Below, one piece after another: positions 37,133-45,661 of a stretch of 64,000 nucleotides of DNA. The DNA is from Clostridiales bacterium (GTDB taxonomy: Bacteria > Bacillota > Clostridia > Lachnospirales > Lachnospiraceae): assembly GCA_018365455.1 (NCBI GenBank), contig JAGZJZ010000017.1, positions 72,552 to 136,551 on the forward strand. Direction: 5' to 3'. How positions within the stretch are numbered: the stretch's first letter is position 1; every line of letters begins with the position of its first letter. The position numbers and the translations under genes are program-made. The notes beneath the pieces were generated by a model. It saw only the letters and a program-made list of their open reading frames with translations, ran no database searches and was not told where the DNA came from.

Positions 37133-38902
37133 ATGGATAAATTAACATATAGAATCGGAGCGATTCCGCCCCAGAGAGAAAGAGCTGTTACTTGCCAGGA
37201 AGAACAAAAAGGAGAGGTGGCATTTATACACTTTACTGTGCAGTCAGAAAAGGAGGCAGTCTTTACGCCTCTGACTTTAAGGATTTATGTGCCGGCAATC
37301 CAGGTACATTACAGATGGTCACCGAAATTACATCTGATCAAGGGGCTGAATTCCGATTGGTTTGAGAATTTATATCTCACCAATGGATTTACGGGTGCTC
37401 CGGTGGAATGCCTGCTTTCTCCTAGCCAGAAAAACTGCGCCTGTATCGGACTTTCCGACACCTTAAGCACCATTGGATTAAAAGCACTGCCGGTGGAAGA
37501 AACCGGGGAATATGAATTTGAAATCAGATTGTTTTGCCGGGAAGCGGTCCCCAGAAAATCATATGAGATCACCGTTCGGCTGGATATGAGAGAGATTCCC
37601 TATTATCAGAGCCTGCAAGAGATATCCCGGTGGTGGGAAACTTTGGAGGGAATGGCTCCTGCTTTCGTTCCTCCAAATGCCAAAGAGCTTGTGTACTCCA
37701 CCTGGTACAGCTATCACCAGCGGGTCAGTCAGGATGAACTTTTACAGCAGTGTACGCTGGCAAAAGAACTGGGCTGCGGTACGGTAATCATCGATGACGG
37801 CTGGCAGACAGAGGATAATGCCAGGGGGTATGCATACTGTGGGGACTGGGAAGCAGCCAGATCAAAGATGCCTGACATCCGGAAATTTACGGACAGCCTC
37901 CATCAGATTGGAATGCGTGCTATGTTCTGGTATAGTGTACCGTTTATCGGAGAGAGATCCGCTAACTTTGCACGTTTTCAGGATATGCTTATCGATCCCG
38001 ATGCACAAAGAGAATGGCATGTGCTGGATCCAAGATATCCGGCGGTTCGGGAATTCATAATCGGACTATATGAAAAAGCACTGGCTGAGTGGGGGCTGGA
38101 CGGCTTTAAGCTGGACTTTGTGGACGAGTTTGTCGTCACGGGGTTCAGCGGCAGGGAATCAGATGAAAGAAGGGATTATCAGTCTTTTGAAGAAGCCGCA
38201 GACCGGTTAATGACGGACTGTATCAGCAGGCTTAAGCAGATAAAGCCTGATATCCTGCTGGAATTCCGCCAGACCTATAACGGACCGAGAATGCGTACCT
38301 ATGGAAATATTTTTCGTGCGGTAGACTGTCCCATGGATGACGTGGAAAATAAAGTCCGGGTTACGGATATCCGGTTGATTGCAGGAGACAGCGCTGTGCA
38401 TTCCGATATGGTCATGTGGCATTACGAGGACCCGGTAGAAAGTGCAGCACTTCAGATCATTCAGATTTTATTCAGTGTACCGCAGATATCCATGCGGCTG
38501 GAAGAGCTGAAGAAGGAACATTATCAGATGCTGAAATTTTATTGTTCCCTTTGGATAAGGTATAAACAGGCTTTTACAGATGGAGAATTTATACCGCTTC
38601 ATCCTACAGAAAGATATAGTGTCATCAAAGGAATCCATAAGAATACATTCGTTTGTACTTATCATCTTACAGAGCTAATCGAAATGGAAAAGTGTTATGA
38701 TGAGATGCTTTTTGTAAATGGTACCAGCCGGTCAGAGCTGATCCTTTCGGTAAAAGAAGAGGGGATGTTTGACAGAGAAGTATTTGACTGTATGGGAAAT
38801 ATGACCCAAAAAGACCGTTTCTATGTAAAGATGGGGGCACAGATCTGGCATGTGCCTGAAAGTGGATGTGTGCTCCTAAAAAAATGCAGGAGAGCTCAAT
38901 AA
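37133..38902 (+). CDS. GH36-type alpha-galactosidase-like enzyme, cytoplasmic
   Basis: 589 residues without a signal peptide. Family motifs are IIDDGWQ, then DGFKLDFVDEF, where D328 is the predicted nucleophile, and FRAVDCPMDD in the acid/base region. It is shorter than classic GH36 (about 720), with a reduced N-terminal beta-sandwich. It would split alpha-linked galactose or a related sugar from imported oligosaccharides. An alternative specificity, such as alpha-N-acetylgalactosaminide, cannot be excluded. It closes the sugar operon and is followed by a very long terminator hairpin. Confidence 0.85.
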   Translation: MDKLTYRIGAIPPQRERAVTCQEEQKGEVAFIHFTVQSEKEAVFTPLTLRIYVPAIQVHYRWSPKLHLIKGLNSDWFENLYLTNGFTGAPVECLLSPSQKNCACIGLSDTLSTIGLKALPVEETGEYEFEIRLFCREAVPRKSYEITVRLDMREIPYYQSLQEISRWWETLEGMAPAFVPPNAKELVYSTWYSYHQRVSQDELLQQCTLAKELGCGTVIIDDGWQTEDNARGYAYCGDWEAARSKMPDIRKFTDSLHQIGMRAMFWYSVPFIGERSANFARFQDMLIDPDAQREWHVLDPRYPAVREFIIGLYEKALAEWGLDGFKLDFVDEFVVTGFSGRESDERRDYQSFEEAADRLMTDCISRLKQIKPDILLEFRQTYNGPRMRTYGNIFRAVDCPMDDVENKVRVTDIRLIAGDSAVHSDMVMWHYEDPVESAALQIIQILFSVPQISMRLEELKKEHYQMLKFYCSLWIRYKQAFTDGEFIPLHPTERYSVIKGIHKNTFVCTYHLTELIEMEKCYDEMLFVNGTSRSELILSVKEEGMFDREVFDCMGNMTQKDRFYVKMGAQIWHVPESGCVLLKKCRRAQ

Positions 38903-38956
38903 TACACGCAAACGAACGGTGATGGCAGACGCTTAGCAGATGAGGTGTGCACGAAG

Positions 38957-39032
38957 ATGGGGGGTGGAGGAATATCATGAACGCTATGGGGATACCATAG
39001 CGTTCATGATATTCCTCCACTCCCCATTTTTT
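38957..39032 (+). terminator. Exceptionally long terminator hairpin
   Basis: Arms 38957-38989 and 38995-39027 pair over 33 positions with one G-T, around a 5-nt loop, then TTTTT. Usual terminator stems are 7-12 bp. It ends the sugar operon, convergent with the next gene. Confidence 0.85.
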
Positions 39033-39060
39033 GCATGATCCGGCTGATTTTATAAACTGA

Positions 39061-39276
39061 TTACAGTGATTCCCTTTCAAAAATGATTTGATAATTCATG
39101 GCGGCATAAATTCCGGTTTTTTCATTAAATGGTACCACGATCTGTTTTAACCGCCATCCTTTTTCTGCTTCCATAAGTATGACTTCTTTACATTCTTCAA
39201 AAGTATCTCCCGCCTTAGTTTTTCGGCCATTTTCTTTTTTGGGCACTTCCACAAATTTGTACTCGTATTTTTTCAT
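39061..39276 (-). CDS. DUF4177 small protein
   Basis: 71 residues matching DUF4177: starts KKYEYKFVEVP, middle EAEKGWRLKQIVVP, end YQIIFERE. No biochemical role is known. It has an AGGGGGA ribosome binding site and appears to stand alone, convergent with the GH36 operon. Confidence 0.75.
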   Translation of the reverse strand: MKKYEYKFVEVPKKENGRKTKAGDTFEECKEVILMEAEKGWRLKQIVVPFNEKTGIYAAMNYQIIFERESL

Positions 39277-39672
39277 AATCTTATCCCCCTGACTTCGTCA
39301 AATATTAAATTATCAGCATCTATATATGTATTATAATAAGGGAACTTGTCATTGTCAAAGAATTCCGGGATGGAAACGGGATTAAAACCAGAGCTTTTAT
39401 AGTATTTGTAAATTCAGAAGGTATAACCCGGACGTGGGATCCGGGCTATGAGAGAAAGTAATAACATTAGTTGTTATTACACTAATAGTTTAATATATAT
39501 TTGCAGTCATGTCAATAAGAAATATAGGTTTTCTGATCAAAACAGGATAAAATAAGAAAAAGTTTCTTAAAAAGGGACTGTCTTGCATTTTCAGCCGATA
39601 TTTATTGAAAATATATACCTGATACCATATAATAATGTTTATTAAAATAAAAAGTAATATGAGGAAAATAAA
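39277..39672. other. Intergenic region with two inverted repeats
   Basis: GTAATAACA (39458-39466) and TGTTATTAC (39472-39480) are perfect 9-bp arms around 5 nt and look like an operator. A smaller one, CCCGGA with TCCGGG (39427-39445), lies just upstream. No gene is recognised. Confidence 0.5.
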
Positions 39673-40341
39673 ATGATCAGAGAAGTAAATCTGCAGGAAA
39701 TATCCGATGGAAAATTATATGGATTAAATGATATGGTAAAAGCAGACTGTCAGGATTGCAGCGGTTGTTCCGCCTGCTGTCAGGGGATGGGGGATTCCAT
39801 AATTCTGGATCCGCTGGATATATTCCGTTTAACTACAAATTTGAATTGCTCTTTTGAAGAATTGCTGAAGGAGAAAGTTACATTGAATATCGTAGACAGC
39901 ATGATCCTGCCAAACCTGAAAATGGCGGAAGGTTCGGAGCGCTGCGCTTTCTTAAATAAAGAGGGAAGATGCAGTATCCATAAATTCCGTCCGGGTATAT
40001 GCAGAATTTTCCCCCTTGGAAGATTCTATGAGAACAATTCTTTTCAATATTTTTTGCAGATTCATGAGTGCAAAAAGGATAACAGATCGAAGGTAAAGGT
40101 TCGAAAATGGATTGATACACCGGACGCAAAAAACTATGAACAATTTATTGTAGAATGGCATTATTTTTTAAAAGATATGCAGAAGATGCTGGAAAGTGAC
40201 CAAAATGAGCATCTGATGAAAGATATTGGGATGTACATACTGAAATATTTTTATTTAATGCCCTATGAATCGGGCAGTGATTTTTATGGAGAGTTTCGGG
40301 AACGGTTAGATACAGCCAGGGAATTTGTGAAAACATTATAA
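39673..40341 (+). CDS. YkgJ-type CxxCxxCC cluster protein
   Basis: 222 residues. The N-terminal DCSGCSACC and the later CAFLN...GRCSIHKFRPGICRIFP give the eight-cysteine zinc or iron-chelating pattern of this family. The C-terminal part is helical and unassigned. The function is unknown; members may bind an iron-sulfur cluster. It seems monocistronic. Confidence 0.85.
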   Translation: MIREVNLQEISDGKLYGLNDMVKADCQDCSGCSACCQGMGDSIILDPLDIFRLTTNLNCSFEELLKEKVTLNIVDSMILPNLKMAEGSERCAFLNKEGRCSIHKFRPGICRIFPLGRFYENNSFQYFLQIHECKKDNRSKVKVRKWIDTPDAKNYEQFIVEWHYFLKDMQKMLESDQNEHLMKDIGMYILKYFYLMPYESGSDFYGEFRERLDTAREFVKTL

Positions 40342-40526
40342 GGCTGGAACGTGCAGGATCACGTGATGTACTTGACTTGGAGTCTGCCAGCTAACTTACG
40401 TATTGGAGAGTCTGCCCCGAAAATAGACAGCGTGGTTTAATTTCATTACGCTTTATATTTTAGGGGCAGCGCCTTTACAAAGTGTAAGGCATGTATGCCT
40501 CACTTTGCGGTTGATGTGCATTAAAT
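40342..40526. other. Intergenic region with hairpin
   Basis: A GAGTCTGCC direct repeat (40381-40389, 40411-40419) and an imperfect palindrome (about 40477-40506, CAAAGTG with CACTTTG) lie between the convergent YkgJ-type and small secreted genes. The palindrome could serve as a terminator for either. No gene is seen. Confidence 0.4.
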
Positions 40527-40853
40527 TTATAATAGACTCTGGTCAAAAGTGATTTCGTCAAAGTTTTGTCCGTTTTCAAGATCATGCTGGTTGTGATAGA
40601 ATTTTACCGTAAAGGAATCGGTATCAGAGTCAGGATTCTCATGCTGGTATTCTTTGTAGGTTTCCACCGCAATTTCTTTTAACTGGGCAGATGACCAGGT
40701 GTTTGTTACAATAATGTTCAATACGCAGGTATTGGTACGGTTAGCTTCGGTATTAAATGCATTTACTACTTTGTATTCCGGACCTTTAAAGAGAGCAAAA
40801 GCCCAAAGGGAAGCAAGGCATACCAATGTAATTAGGATTTTCTTTTTCTTCAT
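40527..40853 (-). CDS. Small secreted or membrane-anchored protein, unrecognised
   Basis: 108 residues from the ATG at 40853, eight bases after AGGAGG. A short hydrophobic stretch at the N terminus (ILITLVCLASLWAFALF) makes a signal peptide or anchor. The remainder is charged, with about 60 residues predicted outside the membrane. It matches no family I can name. It is transcribed away from the K+ channel gene. Confidence 0.6.
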   Translation of the reverse strand: MKKKKILITLVCLASLWAFALFKGPEYKVVNAFNTEANRTNTCVLNIIVTNTWSSAQLKEIAVETYKEYQHENPDSDTDSFTVKFYHNQHDLENGQNFDEITFDQSLL

Positions 40854-40933
40854 AATGAACACCTCCTAACTATACTGTACCATAAATGGCAGTGTTTTTA
40901 TGCTGGTATTTGATGGGAGTGGAGAAAATTGAC

Positions 40934-40956
40934 GGGAATGAATTTTCAAACACGCT
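40934..40956. repeat. Left arm of an inverted repeat flanking the channel-ROK genes
   Basis: The 23 bases match, in reverse complement and at 20 positions, the sequence at 42598-42620; the shared core is AATTTTCAAACACGCT. The pair encloses the K+ channel and ROK genes. Confidence 0.65.
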
Positions 40957-40990
40957 CTAGTCTGGAAGCGGACAGATAAAGGAATATGAA

Positions 40991-41410
40991 ATGAAAAAAT
41001 TAAAAAGACTGTGGAAAATTTTAAAGATAACAAATGTTGATAAGATGTTAATTGGATTTTTTCTTTTTATCCTGGGAATCTCTTTTGTATTTCTGGCGGC
41101 AGAGCCTGAGGTAAAGACATATGGAGATGCTTTATGGTATGCATTCAGTGTCATTACTACTATTGGATTCGGAGATTATTATGCAGTTACGGCTGTGGGA
41201 CGAATCTGTACCGTGGTATTGGGACTTTATGGTATTCTGATCGTTGCCCTTATTCCAGGAGTTGTGGTGAGCTATTACCTGGAATTTATACAGAACAAAA
41301 TGGATGAAACAGCCGGTGTGTTTTTGGAAAAACTGGAAAACCTGGATCAGCTGTCTAAGGAAGAACTCCGTGATATCTCTGAGAAAATAAAGAAGGGCCG
41401 TTATAAATAA
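40991..41410 (+). CDS. Two-transmembrane potassium channel
   Basis: 139 residues: helix 1 (about 20-37), pore loop with selectivity filter TTIGFGD (K+ type TVGYGD variant), helix 2 (about 72-95), then a charged, coiled-coil-prone tail of about 40 residues. Four copies would form one pore. It lacks an RCK domain, so gating is not obvious. It ends 1 nt before the ROK gene, an unusual pair. Confidence 0.9.
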   Translation: MKKLKRLWKILKITNVDKMLIGFFLFILGISFVFLAAEPEVKTYGDALWYAFSVITTIGFGDYYAVTAVGRICTVVLGLYGILIVALIPGVVVSYYLEFIQNKMDETAGVFLEKLENLDQLSKEELRDISEKIKKGRYK

Positions 41411-41411
41411 T

Positions 41412-42533
41412 ATGGGAAAAGATGTGAAAATAGCAGAAACGAAAAGAAATAACAAAATTCGGATTGCCAAGTTTATTTCATCCAAAGGGGTTACATCCAA
41501 AGCTGAGATTGCAAATGTCCTGGGGTTGAGCATGCCAACGACACTGCAAAATGTCAAAGAACTGGTTGCGGAGGGGATTGCCGTGGAAAACGGGGTCTAT
41601 GAGTCTACCGGCGGGCGCAAGGCAAAAGCGATTTCCATAGCTCCGGATATCGGATATGTGATAGGGATTGATATCATCAACCACCATATTACCATAGTGC
41701 TGGTTAATATGAAAAAAGAACTTCTGGAGATTGAACGTACCAGAAAGATGTTTGCTCCGGATTTTGCATATTATGAAACACTGGGCGATTTGATTCGGGA
41801 TTTTATCTCAAAAGTAAAAGTCAGGAATGAAAAGATTCTGGGGATTGGCATTTCTCTGCCCGGAATAGTAGACCGGGAGCAGAAAGTCCTGATCCGTTCC
41901 CATACACTGGGCGTGAGCAATGTGAGTTTTAAATGCTTAGATGAGTTTATTGACTTTGACTTTGCGCTGGAGAACGATGCAAACAGTGCCGCATATGCGG
42001 AACTTGGCAGCGAGACCGAGAATACCATATACCTGTCATTGAGCAATACGGTGGGTGGAGCAATTTTCTTGCATGACCGACTTTATCTGGGGGAAAATTT
42101 TAAGAGTGCAGAGTTTGGGCATATGGTAATTGAAAAAGACGGCAAAACCTGCTATTGCGGCAAAAAAGGCTGTGTGGATGCCTATTGCGCTGCAAAAGTC
42201 CTGATGAAACATGCCGGTGGAAGTCTGGAACTGTTTTTTGACAGGCTGAGAAAAAATGATGAGGAATGTCTCCGGGTCTGGGATGAATATCTGGAGTATC
42301 TGGCTGTAACGATTACCAATCTGCGCATGGCATTTGACTGCAATATGATACTGGGCGGTTATGTGGGCGGTTATCTGGAAGAGTTCCGCATGGATCTGAA
42401 TAAAAGGGTATTGAAATACAATAATTTCGATATAGATACATCCTATATCAGAACAGGAAGATACAAACTGGAAGCATCTGCTTACGGTGTTACCATGGGT
42501 TTTGCAGAATCCTTTTTTGACAGTCTGCAGTAA
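41412..42533 (+). CDS. ROK family transcriptional regulator
   Basis: 373 residues: an N-terminal winged helix (about 12-65; TSKAEIANVLGLSMPTTLQN), then a ROK sugar-kinase-like domain. The zinc site CYCGKKGC is present, and ALENDANSAAYAE is the sugar-site motif. ROK repressors sense sugars or phosphosugars. It lies one base behind the K+ channel gene and so is co-transcribed with it; the regulated sugar genes are not adjacent. Confidence 0.87.
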   Translation: MGKDVKIAETKRNNKIRIAKFISSKGVTSKAEIANVLGLSMPTTLQNVKELVAEGIAVENGVYESTGGRKAKAISIAPDIGYVIGIDIINHHITIVLVNMKKELLEIERTRKMFAPDFAYYETLGDLIRDFISKVKVRNEKILGIGISLPGIVDREQKVLIRSHTLGVSNVSFKCLDEFIDFDFALENDANSAAYAELGSETENTIYLSLSNTVGGAIFLHDRLYLGENFKSAEFGHMVIEKDGKTCYCGKKGCVDAYCAAKVLMKHAGGSLELFFDRLRKNDEECLRVWDEYLEYLAVTITNLRMAFDCNMILGGYVGGYLEEFRMDLNKRVLKYNNFDIDTSYIRTGRYKLEASAYGVTMGFAESFFDSLQ

Positions 42534-42545
42534 TGAAAAATAAAT

Positions 42546-42581
42546 ATTAGGAATGCGACATGCTGATGTCGTATTCCTAAT
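42546..42581 (+). terminator. Hairpin after the ROK gene
   Basis: Arms 42546-42561 and 42566-42581 pair at 15 of 16 positions with a 4-nt loop. No T run follows, so termination is uncertain. Confidence 0.55.
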
Positions 42582-42597
42582 GTTAGAATTGGACGAA

Positions 42598-42637
42598 AGC
42601 GTGTTTGAAAATTTACTTCCGCCATTTGCAAACACGC
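42598..42637. repeat. Right arm of the flanking inverted repeat, with local palindrome
   Basis: 42598-42620 mirrors 40934-40956. It also pairs locally: GCGTGTTTG (42599-42607) with CAAACACGC (42629-42637), leaving a 21-nt loop. It may be a MITE or REP-like element. Confidence 0.6.
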
Positions 42638-42660
42638 GCTAAACGAAGGAGGATTTGAAT

Positions 42661-43017
42661 ATGCCATTTACTGAAATATGTATTTATCAAGTCAAGCCGC
42701 AAAAGGTTGATGAGTTTGAGGCACTAATGCTTGAAGTTAAGAGTTTTTTAGAAAAGCAAAAAGGACTACTTTTACTTCGATTTGTCAAAAGAGAGTACCA
42801 CATAGACATGGAGCAAATCAAAGAAGGATTACCACCGCCTAAAATCACTCGCATTGTAAAAAGCGTTAAGTACATGCTCTATTGGGAGTTTGATACGAAA
42901 GAAAGCTATGGAGCTGCACAAAAAAATCTTTACGAAAGCTATTGGAAGTCTATTGAAAAATGCTTAGTAGTGCCACATGACAAATATTTGGGAGAGGATT
43001 TGTTTTCATGGAGTTAG
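42661..43017 (+). CDS. Antibiotic biosynthesis monooxygenase (ABM)-like small protein
   Basis: 118 residues from the ATG at 42661, with AAGGAGGA upstream. It has the ferredoxin-like ABM pattern: FTEICIYQVKPQKVDEFEALM at the start (read as strand plus helix) and YWEFDTKESYGAA in the middle. Such proteins range from heme or quinol oxygenases to plain dimeric proteins of unknown role. Next to it is a broken WYL regulator that may once have controlled it. The segment looks more AT-rich than its neighbours. Confidence 0.65.
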   Translation: MPFTEICIYQVKPQKVDEFEALMLEVKSFLEKQKGLLLLRFVKREYHIDMEQIKEGLPPPKITRIVKSVKYMLYWEFDTKESYGAAQKNLYESYWKSIEKCLVVPHDKYLGEDLFSWS

Positions 43018-43084
43018 CATTTAAAATACGAAAATGTGGCGTAGAAACAGCTTGCCGTAAAAAACAGAATAACAGAGTGATGAT

Positions 43085-43479
43085 ATGCAGATAGACAGAC
43101 TAATTCAAATCGTATTTCTGCTGTTAAGCCATAAGAACCTAACAGCGAAACAATTGGGGGAGGAATAACAAACCAGTTGTTCAACCGCCAAATACCGGAA
43201 AATTTTTCTATTACGCCTATCTACCGGGAAGAATATAATACGCCCATATTCATATTACACTTTTCAGAAAAAATAGCATATAAAGTCTATGACGAATTTC
43301 AAGAGAAGTACATAAAGAAATTAGAGGATGGCACACTGGAAGTAACTTTTAGATACCAGCTTAGCGATTGGACTTTCCGCTATCTGCTTTCCTTTGGTGA
43401 GCATGTTAAAATAATTGCGCCTATTGAAGCAAGAAATATGCTAAAGGAAAAGGCGAAAAAGATACTTTCTATGTACTAA
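43085..43479 (+). pseudogene. WYL-domain (YafY-like) regulator with an internal deletion
   Basis: The N-terminal helix-turn-helix start MQIDRLIQIVFLLLSHKN is readable from 43085 and ends at a TAA after 28 codons. The C-terminal WYL-type end (WTFRYLLSFGEHVKIIAPIEARN) is readable from 43177 in another frame. An intact member is about 300 residues, so most of the middle is missing. The two pieces are only 92 bp apart by their starts. A deletion is the simplest cause. Confidence 0.75.
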
Positions 43480-43488
43480 TAAGTACAG

Positions 43489-43525
43489 AACCGCTTGTGT
43501 AGTTTTATGCTGCACAGGCGGTTTT
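43489..43525 (+). terminator. Terminator after the WYL remnant
   Basis: AACCGC (43489-43494) pairs with GCGGTT (43518-43523), with further pairing TGTG/CACA, then a T run. Confidence 0.75.
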
Positions 43526-43767
43526 GTTATATCCATTATTACGACAAAAAGAGGGTGAAAATTAAGTTATCCACAGAGGACAATATTTAATGACGTTGTT
43601 TGAAGGGGTCTATCCTTATACAAATTACATAAATATTGGAAATTAATTTAGGAGAATCAACGAAAATGAATTTAGGGATTGACTTTTTCTTAAAATAGAA
43701 CAATAATATAATTACTTTAATAAAACATTTAATAAAAGAAAATACATAGAATAAAAGGAGAAGAATT
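43526..43767. other. Intergenic region with a single DnaA box
   Basis: TTATCCACA, a perfect DnaA-box sequence, is at 43567-43575. No other box, AT-rich unwinding region or dnaA/rep gene accompanies it, so it is not called an origin. The rest holds the AAAAGGAG site of the next gene. Confidence 0.5.
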
Positions 43768-44817
43768 ATGGATGGAAAAATGAAAGCAGCAGTTATGAAT
43801 GGAATTGGCAAAATGGGATTTGAAGAACGTGAAATTCCTAAAGTAAAAGACAATGAAGTTTTGGTAAAACTGGATTATGTAGGGATCTGTGGATCCGACC
43901 TGCATTATTACGAAACCGGGGCGATCGGTGATTATGTGGTAGAGCCTCCTTTTGTGCTGGGGCATGAGCCGGGCGGCGTTGTTGTGGAGGCGGGAAAAAA
44001 TGTAACACATTTAAAAGCAGGAGACCGGGTTGCCCTGGAGCCGGGAAAGACATGCGGCCACTGTGAGTTTTGTAAAACAGGAAGATATAATTTATGCCCG
44101 GATGTAGTATTCTTTGCAACTCCGCCGGTTGACGGGGTGTTCCAGGAATATGTGGCGCATGAAGCGGATCTGTGCTTTAAACTTCCGGACAATGTCAGTA
44201 CGTTAGAAGGAGCGCTTATTGAACCCCTTGCGGTGGGATTTCATGCGGCTATGCAGGGAAATGCACATGCAGGACAGACAGCGGTTGTAATGGGAGCCGG
44301 ATGTATCGGTCTGGTAAGCATGATGGCGTTAAAGGCAATGGGAGTATCCAAAGTGTATGTAGTGGATATTATGCAGAAGAGACTGGATAAGGCATTGGAA
44401 TTAGGTGCAGACGGCGTGATCAACGGTGCCGAAAAAGATGCGGTTCAGGAAGTGATGCGTCTGACGGATAATAAGGGATGCGACCTTGCGATTGAAACAG
44501 CAGGAACACAGATCACAACCGTACAGACTATACATATGACGAAAAAGGGATCTACAATCGTACTGGTGGGCTATAGCAAGAGCGGGGAAATGACGCTGCC
44601 TATGAGTCTGGCTTTAGACAAAGAGCTGACGTTTAAAACAGTATTCCGCTACCGCCATATTTACCCAATGGCAATTGAGGCAGTCGCTTCGGGAAAGGTA
44701 AATCTGAAGGGGATTGTTACCGATATATTCAGTCTTGAGGAAGCACAGAAAGCAATGGACTACAGCGTTAATAATAAGGCTGATGTGGTAAAAGCTGTTA
44801 TTAAAATCGCAGATTAG
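43768..44817 (+). CDS. Zinc-dependent polyol dehydrogenase (sorbitol/xylitol dehydrogenase-like)
   Basis: 349 residues of the medium-chain dehydrogenase family. The catalytic zinc region is GICGSDLHYY and GHEPGG. The structural zinc motif is CGHCEFCKTGRYNLC, and the NAD-binding loop is GAGCIGL. An acidic residue after the following strand (VVDI) favours NAD+ over NADP+. It would oxidise sorbitol, xylitol or a similar polyol to the ketose in the cytoplasm. It stands alone between a terminator and an XRE gene on the other strand, so the true substrate cannot be read from context. Confidence 0.88.
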   Translation: MDGKMKAAVMNGIGKMGFEEREIPKVKDNEVLVKLDYVGICGSDLHYYETGAIGDYVVEPPFVLGHEPGGVVVEAGKNVTHLKAGDRVALEPGKTCGHCEFCKTGRYNLCPDVVFFATPPVDGVFQEYVAHEADLCFKLPDNVSTLEGALIEPLAVGFHAAMQGNAHAGQTAVVMGAGCIGLVSMMALKAMGVSKVYVVDIMQKRLDKALELGADGVINGAEKDAVQEVMRLTDNKGCDLAIETAGTQITTVQTIHMTKKGSTIVLVGYSKSGEMTLPMSLALDKELTFKTVFRYRHIYPMAIEAVASGKVNLKGIVTDIFSLEEAQKAMDYSVNNKADVVKAVIKIAD

Positions 44818-44830
44818 GTGTAAAGGGATC

Positions 44831-44859
44831 AGACAGGGGCAATTGCGCTCCTGTCTTTT
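44831..44859 (+). terminator. Terminator after the dehydrogenase gene
   Basis: AGACAGGGGC (44831-44840) pairs with GCTCCTGTCT (44847-44856), 9 of 10 positions, followed by TTT. Confidence 0.8.
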
Positions 44860-44904
44860 GTAATTTATAATTTGTTTCTAAATATAGAATTACTGAGTTT
44901 GTGT

Positions 44905-45471
44905 CTAATTCAAAGCCATATTTCCCCATACAGGAGGAGTCAGGCTTGAAATTCCTTCTACCATCGTATCATGATCGTTCTTGAACAAATGGGGGATATC
45001 TTCTTTAATTAACGAAGAATCCCCTTTTTTTAATACAATTTCTTCGCTTCCCACAAGTAGGGTTAAGGTTCCGGACAATACAGTTACGATTTCTTCGGAA
45101 TGGTGAACAACGGGAAGTTCAGAATCCTGAGTGTGGGGCTCAATAGTAAACCGAATCATCAGGCTCTGGGGCAGAAATTTATGGGAAGGGAGGGGGCTTA
45201 GGAAGTTATAAGTAACGGATTCCTGGTGGTTGTGCATTCGAATCTGCCGGTCTTCCCGAATCGTAAGAGCTTCATCTTCTTCGTAGTCCAGCAGCAGATA
45301 AAGGGGTACATCCAGAGATTTGGCGAGTTTTCGAAGGGATGAGAGGGAGGGTTCAACCTGCCCGTTTTCCACCTGGGAAATGTACCCAATGGAAAGTCCG
45401 GTTTCTTCCGCCATATTTTTCAGTGTTAAATTTGCTTTTTTACGGTATTGTTTGAGTTTATCGCCAAGCAT
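44905..45471 (-). CDS. XRE-cupin transcriptional regulator
   Basis: 188 residues: an N-terminal HTH_3 domain (about 6-60; LTLKNMAEETGLSIGYISQV) and a C-terminal cupin (about 108-178, HHSEEIVTVLSG and GDSSLIKEDIPH). Such proteins sense small metabolites with the cupin. It is divergent from the epimerase operon, and AAGTA/TACT half-sites lie on the intervening DNA, so it is the likely local regulator. Confidence 0.88.
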   Translation of the reverse strand: MLGDKLKQYRKKANLTLKNMAEETGLSIGYISQVENGQVEPSLSSLRKLAKSLDVPLYLLLDYEEDEALTIREDRQIRMHNHQESVTYNFLSPLPSHKFLPQSLMIRFTIEPHTQDSELPVVHHSEEIVTVLSGTLTLLVGSEEIVLKKGDSSLIKEDIPHLFKNDHDTMVEGISSLTPPVWGNMALN

Positions 45472-45580
45472 AGCATCCTCCTGATTGTTCTTTCTGTGTT
45501 TCGTTTTGTCTGAACTGATTATAGCATATCTAAAAATAAAAGGGAATCATTTTAAGTAATACTAAAAATCAAGAAAACAA

Positions 45581-45640
45581 TTGACATATATTTTTATAAA
45601 TAGTAATATTAATTTAAATTATACTTAAAAATTTTAGTAT
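45581..45640 (+). promoter_or_regulatory. Promoter and operator of the epimerase operon
   Basis: TTGACA (45581-45586) and TAATAT (45604-45609) are 17 nt apart. An imperfect palindrome (ATACTTAAAA, 45621-45630, with ATTTTAGTAT, 45631-45640) lies downstream of the -10, and a similar AAGTAATACT lies upstream at 45554-45563. The shared half-site probably binds the XRE-cupin protein. Confidence 0.6.
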
Positions 45641-45661
45641 TTATAAAAAGGAGAATGAAAC

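Noticed and set aside
42598..43525. Segment considered as an integrated mobile element
   Set aside because: Looser composition and a broken regulator fit, but no integrase, relaxase or direct target repeats are visible, so no element is called.
43567..43575. Perfect DnaA box as a replication origin
   Set aside because: A single box with no box cluster, no AT-rich unwinding region and no dnaA or rep gene nearby.
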